Shown: piece by piece, positions 31,762 to 43,060 of the stretch
Position numbering within the stretch: the first letter of the stretch is position 1
Layout of the letters: each line of letters opens with the position of its first letter
DNA from: Pseudopyrenochaeta lycopersici
Lineage: Eukaryota; Ascomycota; Dothideomycetes; Pleosporales; Pseudopyrenochaetaceae
Assembly (NCBI GenBank): GCA_003313425.1
Contig: NHZP01000025.1
Location: 186,001 to 250,000 of the forward strand
Direction: 5' to 3'
DNA: 64,000 nt
Translations under genes and position numbers: made by a program
The notes under the pieces: model-generated
Databases searched by the model: none
What the model was told of the DNA's origin: nothing
What the model saw: only the letters and a program-made list of their open reading frames with translations

Positions 31762-34700
31762 TCAGCCCCAATCAGGTGAGCAGTCGTTCAGGGCATCGCT
31801 GCGGTTCAGCTGATCTCTCCACTTTTTCCCGTTCTGATCCTCCATGCCCGAACACAAGCATAGTGCGTAATTTCCGAACCGTGAAGAGGGGTCAATAGTG
31901 TCAGCACTGCCAACTACCTTCCAGAAAAAGCCCGCCCCAGATTCGGTTTTCAGATAGCACACGGGAATGTTAAAGGTGCCCACTTGTCTCGGCGTCAGAT
32001 CCCTCCAGGTCTGCCAATTGGGGTTCGAGATCAGGTCGTCCAGGTTCGCACCTTGATCGTAACTATAGCCATACTTTTCGTGCGTATCAATAGAACTTCT
32101 GATGACGTCGGTCACAGAGAAGGTCACATTGAGATCGGCCAAATTCTTGAATCCAGGAGGGTCTCGTTGAGTGTATGTCGTTTCCCCAATGTTTATCGTG
32201 GGTTCCATACTATAGAAAAGAGTATTAGCATTGTATCCCCGTGCATTTGAGGTTGGGAAACAAACCTAAGGAGAACGTATCCCCAGCCATCGTAGTAGGT
32301 CATTTGGTCCCATGCGAAGTCGCTTGACCCGGCTCCTTCGTCGTCTAACGCCAGCGTATCAGCTTTGGGATCGATTGGAGATGTTCGATATACTTACATT
32401 CTTCCTTGGTCATAGCGTGACCGATGATAGTAACAATCGATCCCTTCCAGGAGTAGTCGAGGATAGCGGCGTGTAGGAAGTTGGCGAAGAAGTCACCAAG
32501 CTCTATTGAGCTGATGCTGTCATATTCCGAATTAGTGTTGAGCACCGGGATTTGCCTGGTGTCGAGCCATCTGCCGTTCCTGAAAAGCTCGTCTAGCACA
32601 AGTCTGCCCCCTTCCTCTGGCTCATATTGCCCCGCTCCAAGGAGACTGTTGTTTATGTCCTCGATCGCCGCGCGCGCCGAGCTAATAAACTTCGCCGCGA
32701 CCCTGTTGGGGAACTATCGTTAGCATCCATACTTTTGTAAGGGTAACATGGGATGACATGGAGATAGAGAGAGGTCAGGAGAAGGGATAATGGGATAGAG
32801 GCGGGAAGTATACTTTGAGAGTTGATCTGTTTTGTCAATTACGCCGTCAGTTGTGGTCAAGGCTGACTCGATCGCCCCGGACACAACCCCGTACATTCCG
32901 CTCCCTAACTCCACGCCTGCGCTATCTCCAGCGAAGGTCGTGAATGTGTCGACGATGCCATTGATGTTGCTAAAAAGTTGAGCCAAACCTACATCTTCGA
33001 GATTCTCGCCTGGGAAGTACCGACTGAGAGCTTCTTGGAGAATGGCGAAACTTAACCCAGCAGAGTCAATCGCCTCGTCGAGTCTGTGATAGTAACCCTG
33101 CAGGTTCTTCATAGCCTTCATGATGAGATGTGCGCGCCCACTCCCTTTTTCTGTGTTGTAGGCATGACAGCTGTCGGGCACATCACAGTCGCCATGCACG
33201 GTGCAGTCGAGGCTGTCGGTCCCCCAGTCGCTAGCAAAACCCTTGGCTACATTGCCTGTGGCGTCGTCATCGTAAGTAAGCCAATTGGTTAAGTATTCAC
33301 CGGCATCTGTCTGGTCCCACAGATCTGCGGGGAAATCGCCCGATTCATCGTGCTCTGTTATACGAGTTATCAGTTGAAATCCAAAGCTGCCGGATATGGA
33401 GACTGACCTGTAACCTCATCGCAGGATGAGTCGCCATTGAGGCCGCCGCCTCCGCCGCCTCCGCCATTACCAGGGAGATTCACAAACGGCGGTTTCCAGT
33501 TGCATGTATTGAGGTATGCATATACTGCACCGTTCTCAGAGACAGTCAGGTAATCCGCCTTTCCATCTCCATCAATGTCCGCGTAGTATACCATGCCCTG
33601 GGAGCTCATGCCCGAGGCGACTGTACCCAGGTTGGCCCAGTTCCTGACTCGACCACTATCGGGAATGTTTCCGGTATTGTTGAAGGCTTTGGCAGAACCG
33701 CCACTGTACTGGATTATGTAGTCTAGGGAAGGTTATTAAATTTGCGTGTATATTTCTGGAGCGGGATCAAGTTACCATCCAGACCGTCACCATTGATGTC
33801 TGCAAACCGGATCTTACTGCTTGATTCGCCGACACCAGTGGCTATCGTCTCCTTGTTCCTCCAGAGCTGCGAAGGAGGGAAGCTACCCGATTTCGGGCAG
33901 GTATTGAGCCAACAGTTTACCGCGCCGCCGTCATAAATGACGAGGAAGTCAGAACAACCATCCCCGTTGAGATCTGCAAACGAGACCTTGCGTCCCCGCT
34001 CACCAACTCCAGGAGAAATGGTGTAGGGACCGCTCCAGAGACGATTGCCGTTGTCTTTGCCGATGTTTCCGTTGTTCAAATAGCCCTTGACGGCACCTCC
34101 ACCGTAGATGACCAAGTAATCGTCCAAGCCATCGCCGTTAATGTCCTGGAATTCGATACGCGATGAGGTGAGGTCCTCGTCTAGGCCTGGGGCAATCTCT
34201 CCTACGTCATCCCATTTGTCCTGGCCTCGGTTGACCCATGCACGAGCACGCCCATTGTGATCGACGACGACAATATCAACACCCTTGGTAGCGGAGACTT
34301 TGGCGAAGCGAATAGCTCTTCCCTTGGACCCGACGATGCCATTGTTCTTCCACATCCGGATACTTCCATCATTCGAAACGGCCAAAAAATCGGGAAGACC
34401 TAAATTGGGCGTACAAGTCAGTGATACGTGTTTTTACTAAAGCGTAGGGTTATGAGAAGGGAGCGATACTCGAACGGTTCGTATCGCGTCTGCACAATAT
34501 GCAGGATATGCACCCCGGGCTTACTTACCGTCTCCATCCATGTCGGCAAACCGTATCATGTCACCGGTCACACCTGAGACCCCTGGGACAATAGTGCCGA
34601 GCGAGTCCCAGTTACTTCGGTCACCCCCTCCGTCGTTCAAGGCTCCAGTGTTTGACCAAGCTCGAACGGCACCGCCTTCGTATATGACGAGGTAGTCTAA

Positions 34701-36166
34701 GCAACGTTAGCCTATGACCAAGTAAGTGTCTAGGGCAGAATCAACTTACCCGCAAGCCCATCTCCATCAATGTCCTGGATCGAGGCTCGATTGGCAGGCA
34801 TTCCTGCCGGTCCAGGTGCAATAGTCTCTATGCCCTCCCAATTCACCCTGTCGCTGTCCTTGCCGTTGTTGTGAGAATTCTGAGCCCATTTAACAGCGCC
34901 ACCGGAATATACAAGAACGTAGTCTGCGTAACCATCGCCATCGATATCCTGGAAGTGGATAATGTCACTGTGTTCGTCTCTCGTAGCCCATTCGGGATCG
35001 AGGGCCTCGAATTTCTTGCCATTGTCGACGTTCTTCCACACCTTGGCCTTGCCATCCTTGTACAGGGCAATCATGTCCGCCTTGCCATCGCCGTCGACGT
35101 CTACCATGCGGACCATGTTACCGCTGACGCCCGTCCACGCTGGGTTTACACTTCCCAGACTTGTCCATTGGTTGGGCTTCCCACCGTTGATCCAGGCGGA
35201 GACAGCGCCGCCATCATAGGCAAGAATGTAGTCGGCTAAGCCGTCGTTGTTAAGGTCAGCCAAGATGACCTTATCACGCGATGCACCGGCCGGACCAGTC
35301 ATGACGGTACCGACTTCCTCCCAGACGGAGATTCCGTCAAAGACCTTGCCTTGGGCTTCCCAGTTCCCAGTCCCACAGCTACCGTCGACAACGCCACCAC
35401 CACCGGAGTTACTGTCGGAACCAAGGCCAATGTTGCTGGGCAGCTTGCTAGCATCGACTTTGGTGGGCTGCGAGATCCAGCCACGTTCGTGCGCTTCCAA
35501 GATTCCATTGAACCATGCCACGGCCATCTTCTCGTAGCCTTGGTCGTTGGGGTGCTTCCGATCAGAGAGATCGCCGGCAGTGATTTGCGTTGGCACAGAG
35601 AGAACGTGCTGACCGGCTCCTTGCTTACGTTTGATGATGGTTCCGAGCTGAGCGTTGAATGTATCGGTTCTTCGCTGCATGCCTGGATCATTGGCCCAGA
35701 TGACAGGCATAACGAGGACGACAGCCTTGGGGGAGCCTTTCCAGATATCGTCCATGATCCCCTCGATCAGGTCCGTTGCGATGCCCAAATCAATCTGTTT
35801 GTCCATGTTGTTGGTACCGGCATGGACGAGCACGATGTTGGGCTGCGCCGCAATAGACAGCTTGAGAAACTCCCTGATCTGCGCAAGGTACTTCCCGCTA
35901 TGGCCCTGGTGGTCACCGTCGACGGGCATCTTGGGGGACTTCTGGGTGCCAATCATATCAACTGTGCTGTCGTCGTAGGCCAGGAGCTTCTGTCTCAAGC
36001 GTTTGCGGTAGCCGTTTCCATCAGATGCACCGTTTCCCTTGGTGATGGAGTCGCCAAGGGGCATGATGCGGAGGTCGGGTAAGGACTGGCTGGCGACGAG
36101 TGGTATGACTGTACATAGCAAAACAATTGCCCAAGTCAAGGCGTGACATAAGGGGGAGTACCCCAT
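31762..36166 (-). CDS. Secreted SGNH/GDSL esterase (CE3-like) with FG-GAP repeats and unique C-terminal domain (1298 aa)
   Basis: Eight exons: 36166-34750, 34696-34529, 34399-33776, 33722-33408, 33354-32814, 32702-32398, 32344-32266, 32209-31762. All junctions are GT-AG and the total is 3897 nt. Residues 1-27 are a signal peptide. Residues 32-225 are an SGNH hydrolase: nucleophile block MPLGDSIT (Ser40), GHSG, HAGTNN (Asn119/120) and DRKHPND (Asp202, His205). Residues about 285-815 are FG-GAP/VCBS repeats with DxDGDG-type calcium-binding loops and DYLVIY-GGAV strands, predicting a beta-propeller. A poly-Gly linker precedes a 460-residue C-terminus with DCTVHGDC and VPDSC that is not recognised. 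Known CE3 enzymes deacetylate xylan; the substrate here is inferred only. All catalytic residues are present and there is no internal stop. Confidence 0.88.
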
Positions 36167-36838
36167 GGTGAACGTGAACCCGTTGGAGTCGTAAACGAAA
36201 GGACGAAAGCAAAGGACGAAGTGAAGGTCTTCAGCTCATAGGGTGAAAACATCGAAAACTGGCGACTACAACACTTATAAACATTCCGTGTTGCTGAACA
36301 AAATTGCTCGTTTGATTCATAGGCTTCCCTCGTGTTGGTGTACGGACGTTCGATACCGATAAATCCAGCTTGTAAAGCGCTAGGCCCCGAACTAACGTAC
36401 GCGCTTAGTGGACGCCGTGGACGCCGTATGCTACGAAGTTACGGTCACCATTCCAACGATCTCACACATGGCTCAACCGTCTAGTCTGCGGTCAGGCGTG
36501 CAAAGACCAATCTGCATGCCCCACAAAAACTGACTCAGTGGTTACTATTCTTACAATTCTCCGTCTTGGTCCGACGCTACCTGAACCCTTGGGTTCGATA
36601 TAGTCTGTTCTGTTATAGTCTTGCGAACCTTTTGCTCGTGGCTCATGAATTACTACTTTGGGACGGTTAGATCAGCGACAGTCTACCTACCGCGCTATGT
36701 AGGTAGATACGCGTAAATCAAATTAGGTGATTGGTTCTCATCGGGAAGCTGTTACGATCCTGAGGAACACCGAACGTAGGGCGACAATTACGAGCCAGTG
36801 CGGCACGGTCGCGGCACGGTCGACCCACACGGAAAGAA
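36167..36838. other. Promoter region of esterase gene and intergenic DNA
   Basis: A TATA-like sequence lies at 36274-36283. No other gene is seen up to the transposon border at 36839. Confidence 0.4.
36274..36283 (-). promoter_or_regulatory. TATA-like box of esterase gene
   Basis: On the minus strand GTTTATAAGT lies about 110 bp before the ATG at 36166. Confidence 0.45.
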
Positions 36839-36900
36839 GCGGCAAATTTCCGCTATACCACTGCTTGGCGTAATAATTCCCCATCTACCACTGGGCTAGT

Positions 36901-36953
36901 GAGATTTGTCCCCAAGGTTTTGAGATTTGTCCCCAAAATGAGATTTGTCCCCA
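36901..36953 (+). repeat. Triple GAGATTTGTCCCCA subterminal repeat of MULE-A1 (left)
   Basis: Three copies of the 14-mer start at 36901, 36922 and 36940. The inverse triplet lies at about 39707-39763. Spacing is conserved in MULE-A2 (42856-42908 and 45658-45710). Likely transposase-binding sites. Confidence 0.85.
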
Positions 36954-37080
36954 ACGCTAATGCTAGTGGAAATCAATCACCTAGCTTGGCTTAGCGCGTA
37001 ATCTATGAACGCGACACTGCCGCGACACCATCGCGTCTCCGCCGCAGGTAACCAGTTAGAAAAGAACGTAGGTCTTAAAT

Positions 37081-39600
37081 GTGTTTTCTTGTCTTGAGCA
37101 TCTTGGTATAGAAGACATTACCCCCCCTCCAGACCAGCTCTACAGCTCCTATGAAGAAGCGTATGATGCGCTTAAGACGCATGGCATGCAGCACGGCTAT
37201 GGCTTTGTCCTGAAGCGGAGTTGGCCTTATAATTTAGATATTAAAACACGTTATTACTACTACTGCGATTGCTTTAGGAATAACTACTATTTAAGTGTAA
37301 AGGTTCTGAGTATAAGCACGCGCTTAACAGGATGCCCTTTCAAGCTCGTTATCTTTAAGGTGAAGCTTACCAGCTAGTGGAAGCTAGAGGTGCAGGACAA
37401 GCATCACAATCACCCCTGATTAATCAATCCTAGCGCGCACAATGTCTATCGCAGGCGTACATCAGCACAGAAGGAAGTAATTGAGTCAATGACGCACGCT
37501 GGGGCGCGGCCGATGCAGATACTAGCGGCGATCCAAAGGGAAGACCAAGACACACTAGTCTCTGCTACTGATATCTGAGGCGAGAGGAAGGTAATTTAGG
37601 AGAAACACTTAAACGGCAGGAGTCTAATAGAGGCATTATTAGACGACTTATCTATAGCAGACTGGGTCTTCGCAGTAAAGAAAGATAATAATAACTGCGT
37701 ATAAAATCTCTTCTTCGCCTACTAGAAGCAGGTTAAGTTGCTGGTGGTAAACCCTGACGTACTATTAATAGACTGCATATACCGCACTAATAAGTATAGA
37801 CTTCTACTGTTACATATACTTGGCTGCACTAACCTACAGACCTTCTTCTCTGTAGGGTTCTGCTTCCTTAGTAATGAGATATAAGCAGACTACTATTAGG
37901 TAATCGCGAACTTCCTGCTTAAGACAGGGATACAACGACTGCAGGTATTTATTAGCGATTAGGAAGAGGCGTTAAAGATGGCAGCTCGCTCGCTACTTCT
38001 AGGAGTCCCTTAGCTTCTATGCGTGTGGTATATTAACAAGAACGTCTAGACTAAGGCTTAGCAGACCTGGTGAGACGCTAATAGCGCAACGAAAGAGGAG
38101 AAGCAGAGGATTGTTGAATACAGGGCTGCGTTTATGAAGCGTTGGACTTAGGTATGCCCTATGCTAATCGCCTAAGAGACTTTAAGGGAAGCCGTCCTCT
38201 AAAAAAGTTGCTTATAGAACTAACTAGGGTAGCTTATCTACGCAAAGAGACTACTAGAGTTCTAGCTAAAGTAGAACGATCTGCTTAAAGACTACAGCTA
38301 CTAGCAGGAACTCTGTAGATACCTGCAAGATAATTAATACCTTATACGTACTAAGTAGGCAGCTGCTTAGACTTCCTACTACTGACACTATAACACTACT
38401 ATAAGTTCGCCCGTTAAAGGAATGCATAAGGTCCTGAAGGACTACCTTATAACTTTAAGAGGCGACTTACTGCGCGTTGTAGGGAGGATTAAGTAAATAG
38501 TTAGGAGTTAATATAATAAGTACAGAAAGGAACTTGCTTCCTCTAAATATAGCGTCAAGTTCGGGCATAAGCTAGAGGTAATGCTATTCCTGCCTCTTAG
38601 CATCTATAACGTGCTGACGCTACTGGCGATCGAGCGTATTAGGTAACAGGATCTGCTGCTCTAGAAGGAGTAGAGAGAGCGTCGCGGCGGACATCCTTGT
38701 TTAGGCCTATTCGAGAAAACAAATGGCCTTCCGTGTCGCTATACGCTGTAAGACGTAAGGAGATCTGGTTTAACGCTACGACTGAATCACCTCTACGATG
38801 ACTACTGGCGGTATTAACGTGAATAAGGGCTGTTAATCTGCCTGTCTCTAAGGCTATATTAGTCTGTCCTTGAGCCTCTCACCGCTTAAATAAGAGGTGG
38901 GCTGAGGAGGAACGAGGTATCAACTCGACGAGATCCATCAGCTTTCGAGCGACGCGTGCCCCCTTCTGTTCCTCACTTCTAACCTTACCTTTAACCTCAG
39001 GGTTAAACACTCGCTGAAGCCCTGCGACAAGTAAACACCTCTGTTACTATGTTGATTCCTACATCTGTGCTAAATGTGAATCCTATGACTACCTGTGTAT
39101 CTGTATTGATCCCTGCACCTGCTCCTATACCTCCTCCCCTATTCCTCTGTTCGTCTCTGCCTGTAGCTGTTGCTGTGTCTGTTACTATGGGTCCACCTCC
39201 TGCTTAGCAACCACCGTCGTTGGAAGAGTTCCTAGCCGACATTGAACGTCGACGGTGTCAGCCTGTTCTATATGAGTGTAATGACATGATCTTAGCGATT
39301 AACTTCCTGGCAGAGACGGGGCAGGAAGATGATCCTGCAGAGTTGGTTGAAGCACGGAATATAGCGCTCGCTATATAAGGGCTGTTTGCTTCTTGTACCC
39401 CCACAATGGCATAGAACTATTACTTTAGAGACATGGAAGCTTTCTACGCAGAGAGATTCGCGTAAGTTGATGCGTAAAATTCTCTGCTTGAGCTTCGGGA
39501 TGTACTAAGATAGCGTCCTAAGCGTGCTGCAGCAGCGACGGCTTCTGAAGCTTGGAAAGATCTTAGCCCGCGTAAGAGAAAACGACGTCAATAGAGGATA
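37081..39600 (+). pseudogene. MULE-A1 transposase, RIP-like decayed
   Basis: Aligns by eye along its whole length with the MULE-A2 genes at 43061-45553. An open stretch (37081-37377) covers the N-terminus (YSSYEEAYDALKTHGMQHGY); beyond it TAA, TAG and TGA codons are frequent. Differences from A2 are mostly CA-to-TA and TG-to-TA, for example CACTAT to TACTAG, ATGGAC to ATAGAC and GCAAGC to ATAAGC. The region corresponding to orf2 is also recognisable at 38930-39600. Non-functional. Confidence 0.85.
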
Positions 39601-39777
39601 GATTTAATGAGATAAAATTGATAGTTTGAGCCACTGAAGACGTCGAAGTGTCGCTACATGGCGTTTTGTAATTTATTTTTTGCGCTAGTAGAGTTATGGC
39701 TAGCATTGGGGACAAATCTCATTTTGGGGACAAATCTCAAAACCTTGGGGACAAATCTCACTAGCCTCTCACTAGCC

Positions 39778-39873
39778 CTACCACTGTTTTCAATACACTA
39801 CCACACATGTGACCTCGGCTAAAAAAGGACCGAAATACCACTGTTTCTTCCCCATTTCTTCCCCAAATGCCAC
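39778..39873 (+). repeat. MULE-C inner TIR, left
   Basis: About 95 bp containing CAATACACTACCACACATG and CTTCCCCATTTCTTCCCC. Inverse present at 42695-42783, interrupted there by MULE-A2. Confidence 0.85.
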
Positions 39874-40004
39874 TATTTCGTTAGTAGCCTCACCTCTTAC
39901 ATTAGCGCTTGAGTAGCTTAGAACGCGTCCGACGCGATTTAAAATGGACGCGTTTTATCGTAAAATCGCGAGTTGTTGCGACAAAATAATTACGAAGAGT
40001 TACA

Positions 40005-42567
40005 ATGGAGACCTCCCAGGGGCTTCCTAATACGCTATATGTTGGGCAGACGTTTATATCAATCCAGGCCGCAAAAGAGGCAGTTTTTCACGTTATGGCC
40101 TCCCAGAGGCTCTCTTTTAAAGTAACATCCAGCGACCCAACGAGATTCCACGCTAGTTGCCGTTCTAGCAGCGACACAGGGTGCAAATTCTTCATTCGAA
40201 TCGCCTATATGAACCGATCCGACCACTTTGAGCTTCGAAAGTTCGTCCCTCATACCTGCGACCTTAGCTCCCATCACGACTGGAAAGCATCAAGCTCTGC
40301 GAGGCTTATTGCCCACCGGCATGGGGATATGGTTAAGAGCGATTTTCAAACAAAGCCGCGCCAGATCCAGAATGCTGAAAGACTTCAGCACTCAAATCAG
40401 ATATCGTATAAGCAGGCGTGGCGCGCAAAGAAGGAGATCCAAAAGAGTACCTTTATGGACACAGAGAAGTCCTTCCAGCTTATCTTTCCATTCCTTGAGG
40501 CCATTACGGATAGCGGCTTAGACTCGAATACGGAGCTGGACGACGAAGGAAACTACGCCACTTCAAGGGCGAACGCTGCCATATCTAGGGATGACGATGG
40601 AACCTTTGAATGGTGCCACGTGGCACCACGAGCTTGTATTCATGCATTTTGGCACTCCCGGAAGTTCATTTGTGTTGATGGTGCCCATATGAAATCGGAC
40701 AACAACCTAGTTCTTCTTGTTATAACAATGCTTGACTCTAATGAGGAGATCCTGCCATTAATGTGGGGGTTCGCCAGAAGCGAGTCTAAAGAATCGTGGC
40801 TCAACTTTCTCCATGGTTTTAGGGAATATTTTCTGGACAACCTTGAGACGACTGAGCAAGAACGTACCAATTTTGAATATCTTACAATCGTCAGCGACCG
40901 GGCAAAGGGTCTAATTCCAGCTATCTCGGAGGTATTCCCCAAAGCTTTCCATTATTGCTGCATACAACATCTTGCGGAGAACGTCGGAAACGAATACGGA
41001 AAGAAAGTCGAGAGGATATTCCGAGCTGCTTGCCTAGTCGACACTAAGGCGAAGTTTAAAGCTTGTCTTGACCAAATTGAGTCTCTGTCAGCTCCCGCGC
41101 GTCACTACCTCGATCATATCGATAGAGAGCATTACGCAACATCATACGCACCACTGGTCGACTTCCCACGGTTTGGGCAAACATGTTCCAACATCTCCGA
41201 GTCAGTAAACAGCGCATGGATGGAGGCTCGTAACCTACCAATACTCCATTCACTCCACCATCTATGGACATACATGATGTCAAAGTTCTACGAAAGACGT
41301 CATAAGCCCCAGAAAGATATAAAGTACACTAACTATGCCTTTGCATATTTCCAGAAAGAGCTTGGGGATAGCGACCAGTATCTTGTAACTCCTCAGGAGC
41401 GCGAGAACTTGGTAGCTATTGTATACCGAGCAAATCCAGGAGACCGGAATACTCGTCTTGTTCAGCTTAAAGCTCAGAAATGTTCTTGTCTCGCTTTTCA
41501 AGATCATAAAATTCCTTGTAGACATGCAATTGCTGTGTGTCGATTCTTCAATATTAAACCCGAGGATTATATCGCCAAATTCTACGAGATTTCTGAGTAT
41601 CGTGAGGCAGTACAAGTGCTCCCTATTGCCGGTTCTACTAGATGATCTCGAACCTGATGGGTTTACAAAGCCACCTGTTATCGGTACCTCCCGAGGTCGT
41701 CCAGTTAAGAAGAGAATGAAACGAACTACGCGAGAGACAGAGGCTCGGAGACGAGGAAATTTAGTATCGTCAAGCAGCCAGAGGAAACAACAGGATGAAG
41801 CTCGAAACCGGTATCAATCAGGCACAACGTATTTCCAGGAACGAAGGACGGGCCAGGCTCCCAACCCTCTTAGTCAACCTAGAGTATCCTATCACCGTCC
41901 TAGCCAGATCGCGTCTTCCCAGCACCTTACTGCACCTGATCAAAGCGTCTCATCTCAACTCCCCTACCCTATCCTTAATCATCACCATAATTTCCCTAAC
42001 CAATTCTCGATTGCGCAACCACCAGACTCAAGAGATCAGGATACCCTCTGGCAACGGATCAGGGCTATAAACGCGCGCCTTAGCGAAACTGAAGCTATAG
42101 GAGAACGCTACCGGGCTCAGATTGGGGCTCAGATTGGAGCTGTTAGACAAGCAGTAAACGAGAACAGAAGCAATAACCATAACCAGCCTCCTACGGCGCA
42201 GATACCGACGACGTACGCAGAACAACCAACCTTGCAATCTCAGTCCTCTACAGATCTACCGGCCTCGCAATCAAATAGAGACCGGCCGTCGCCAGATACT
42301 GATGAGCTGCAAAGAAGCGGCACCTCACAGGATGATGCAGCCGCTTCACAAGTCACATACATTGACTCTACTGTTATGAATAATAACTTCACGTTTGGAG
42401 CATCCAGCTCTGTCCCCAACATTACCATCAACGTCACAGCAAGTCCACCAGGGGGAAACAAAAGACCTATAGTAAGTAGGAACGAAGAAGAGGATAATAT
42501 CGAGAGGGAAGAGCCTCCTGCTCTATCAACGCGGTCAAGAAAACGAGCTCGAACAGACCAATTGTAA
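40005..42567 (+). CDS. MULE-C transposase (MuDR/FAR1 type), about 840 aa
   Basis: The ORF from 40005 has an N-terminal FAR1-like segment with C-H residues, then the MULE core: FICVDGAHMKSD (first Asp), TIVSDRAKGLIPAI (second Asp) with the C-x2-H of YCCIQHLAENV, and SNISESVNSAW (Glu). Next comes a SWIM zinc finger (CSCLAFQD, then IPCRHAIAV). The frame would stop at 41645, but a 40-nt GTGAGG...ACTAG intron (41602-41641) keeps the frame into a second exon ending at 42567. Without it a one-base frameshift must be assumed. Exon 2 has an AT-hook-like TSRGRPVKKRMKR and a Gln/Ser-rich tail. All catalytic residues are present, so the enzyme may be functional, though both TIRs of its own element are split. 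Confidence 0.8.
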
Positions 42568-42694
42568 GCATATAAATAGGGTTCTAGATCTATTATAATA
42601 CAGTCCCGGACCTATCTCTTCTTATGTGAAGTCGCTGACTGCCTGAGGGCCGCGATGGCCGCCAAATAAAGGTGGGCCATGCGATTAGTTAAAT

Positions 42695-42783
42695 GGTGGC
42701 ATTTGGGGAAGAAATGGGGAAGAAACAGTGGTATTTCGGTCCTTTTTTAGCCGAGGTCACATGTGTGGTAGTGTATTGAAAAC
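42695..42783 (-). repeat. MULE-C inner TIR, right
   Basis: Inverse of 39778-39873; its outer end is cut at 42783 by MULE-A2 and resumes with AAAAC at 45801. Confidence 0.85.
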
Positions 42784-43060
42784 TGTCGCACGCCAGGATG
42801 GACTGCATTACTAAGCTTGCCGTGCGGTTCCTGTAGATAGCCAGGCTGGCTGCTGAGATTTGTCCCCACGTTTTTGAGATTTGTCCCCAATTTGAGATTT
42901 GTCCCCAGTGCTAATTTAGCGGAAATTAATCGCTCCACTTGGCTTAGTGCGTAATCTATGGACGCGACACCATCGCGACACTGCCGCGTCTATGTAGCAG
43001 ATAGACACAACCATAGAATCGCTGGTGTTGAGTTCGCACGCTCGTCTTGTGTACCTTACT

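Larger units (their letters stand above)
36894..39777 (+). mobile_element. MULE-A1 inserted in the left TIR of MULE-C, 9-bp target duplication
   Basis: The element begins GGCTAGTGAGATTTG and ends with its inverse. It is flanked by CTACCACTG at 36885-36893 and 39778-39786, a perfect 9-bp duplication as made by Mutator-type transposases. Removing it restores the MULE-C TIR, as seen in the opposite TIR. Subterminal triplets of GAGATTTGTCCCCA lie at each end. Confidence 0.85.

Noticed and set aside
35351..36082. 243-aa plus-strand ORF
   Set aside because: Antisense to the SGNH domain of the esterase; no domain of its own.
41602..41641. Simple frameshift in MULE-C transposase
   Set aside because: A 40-nt GTGAGG...CTAG intron restores the frame without invoking damage, and another gene in the window (rhodopsin-like) also has a 40-nt intron; kept as CDS, though the frameshift cannot be excluded.
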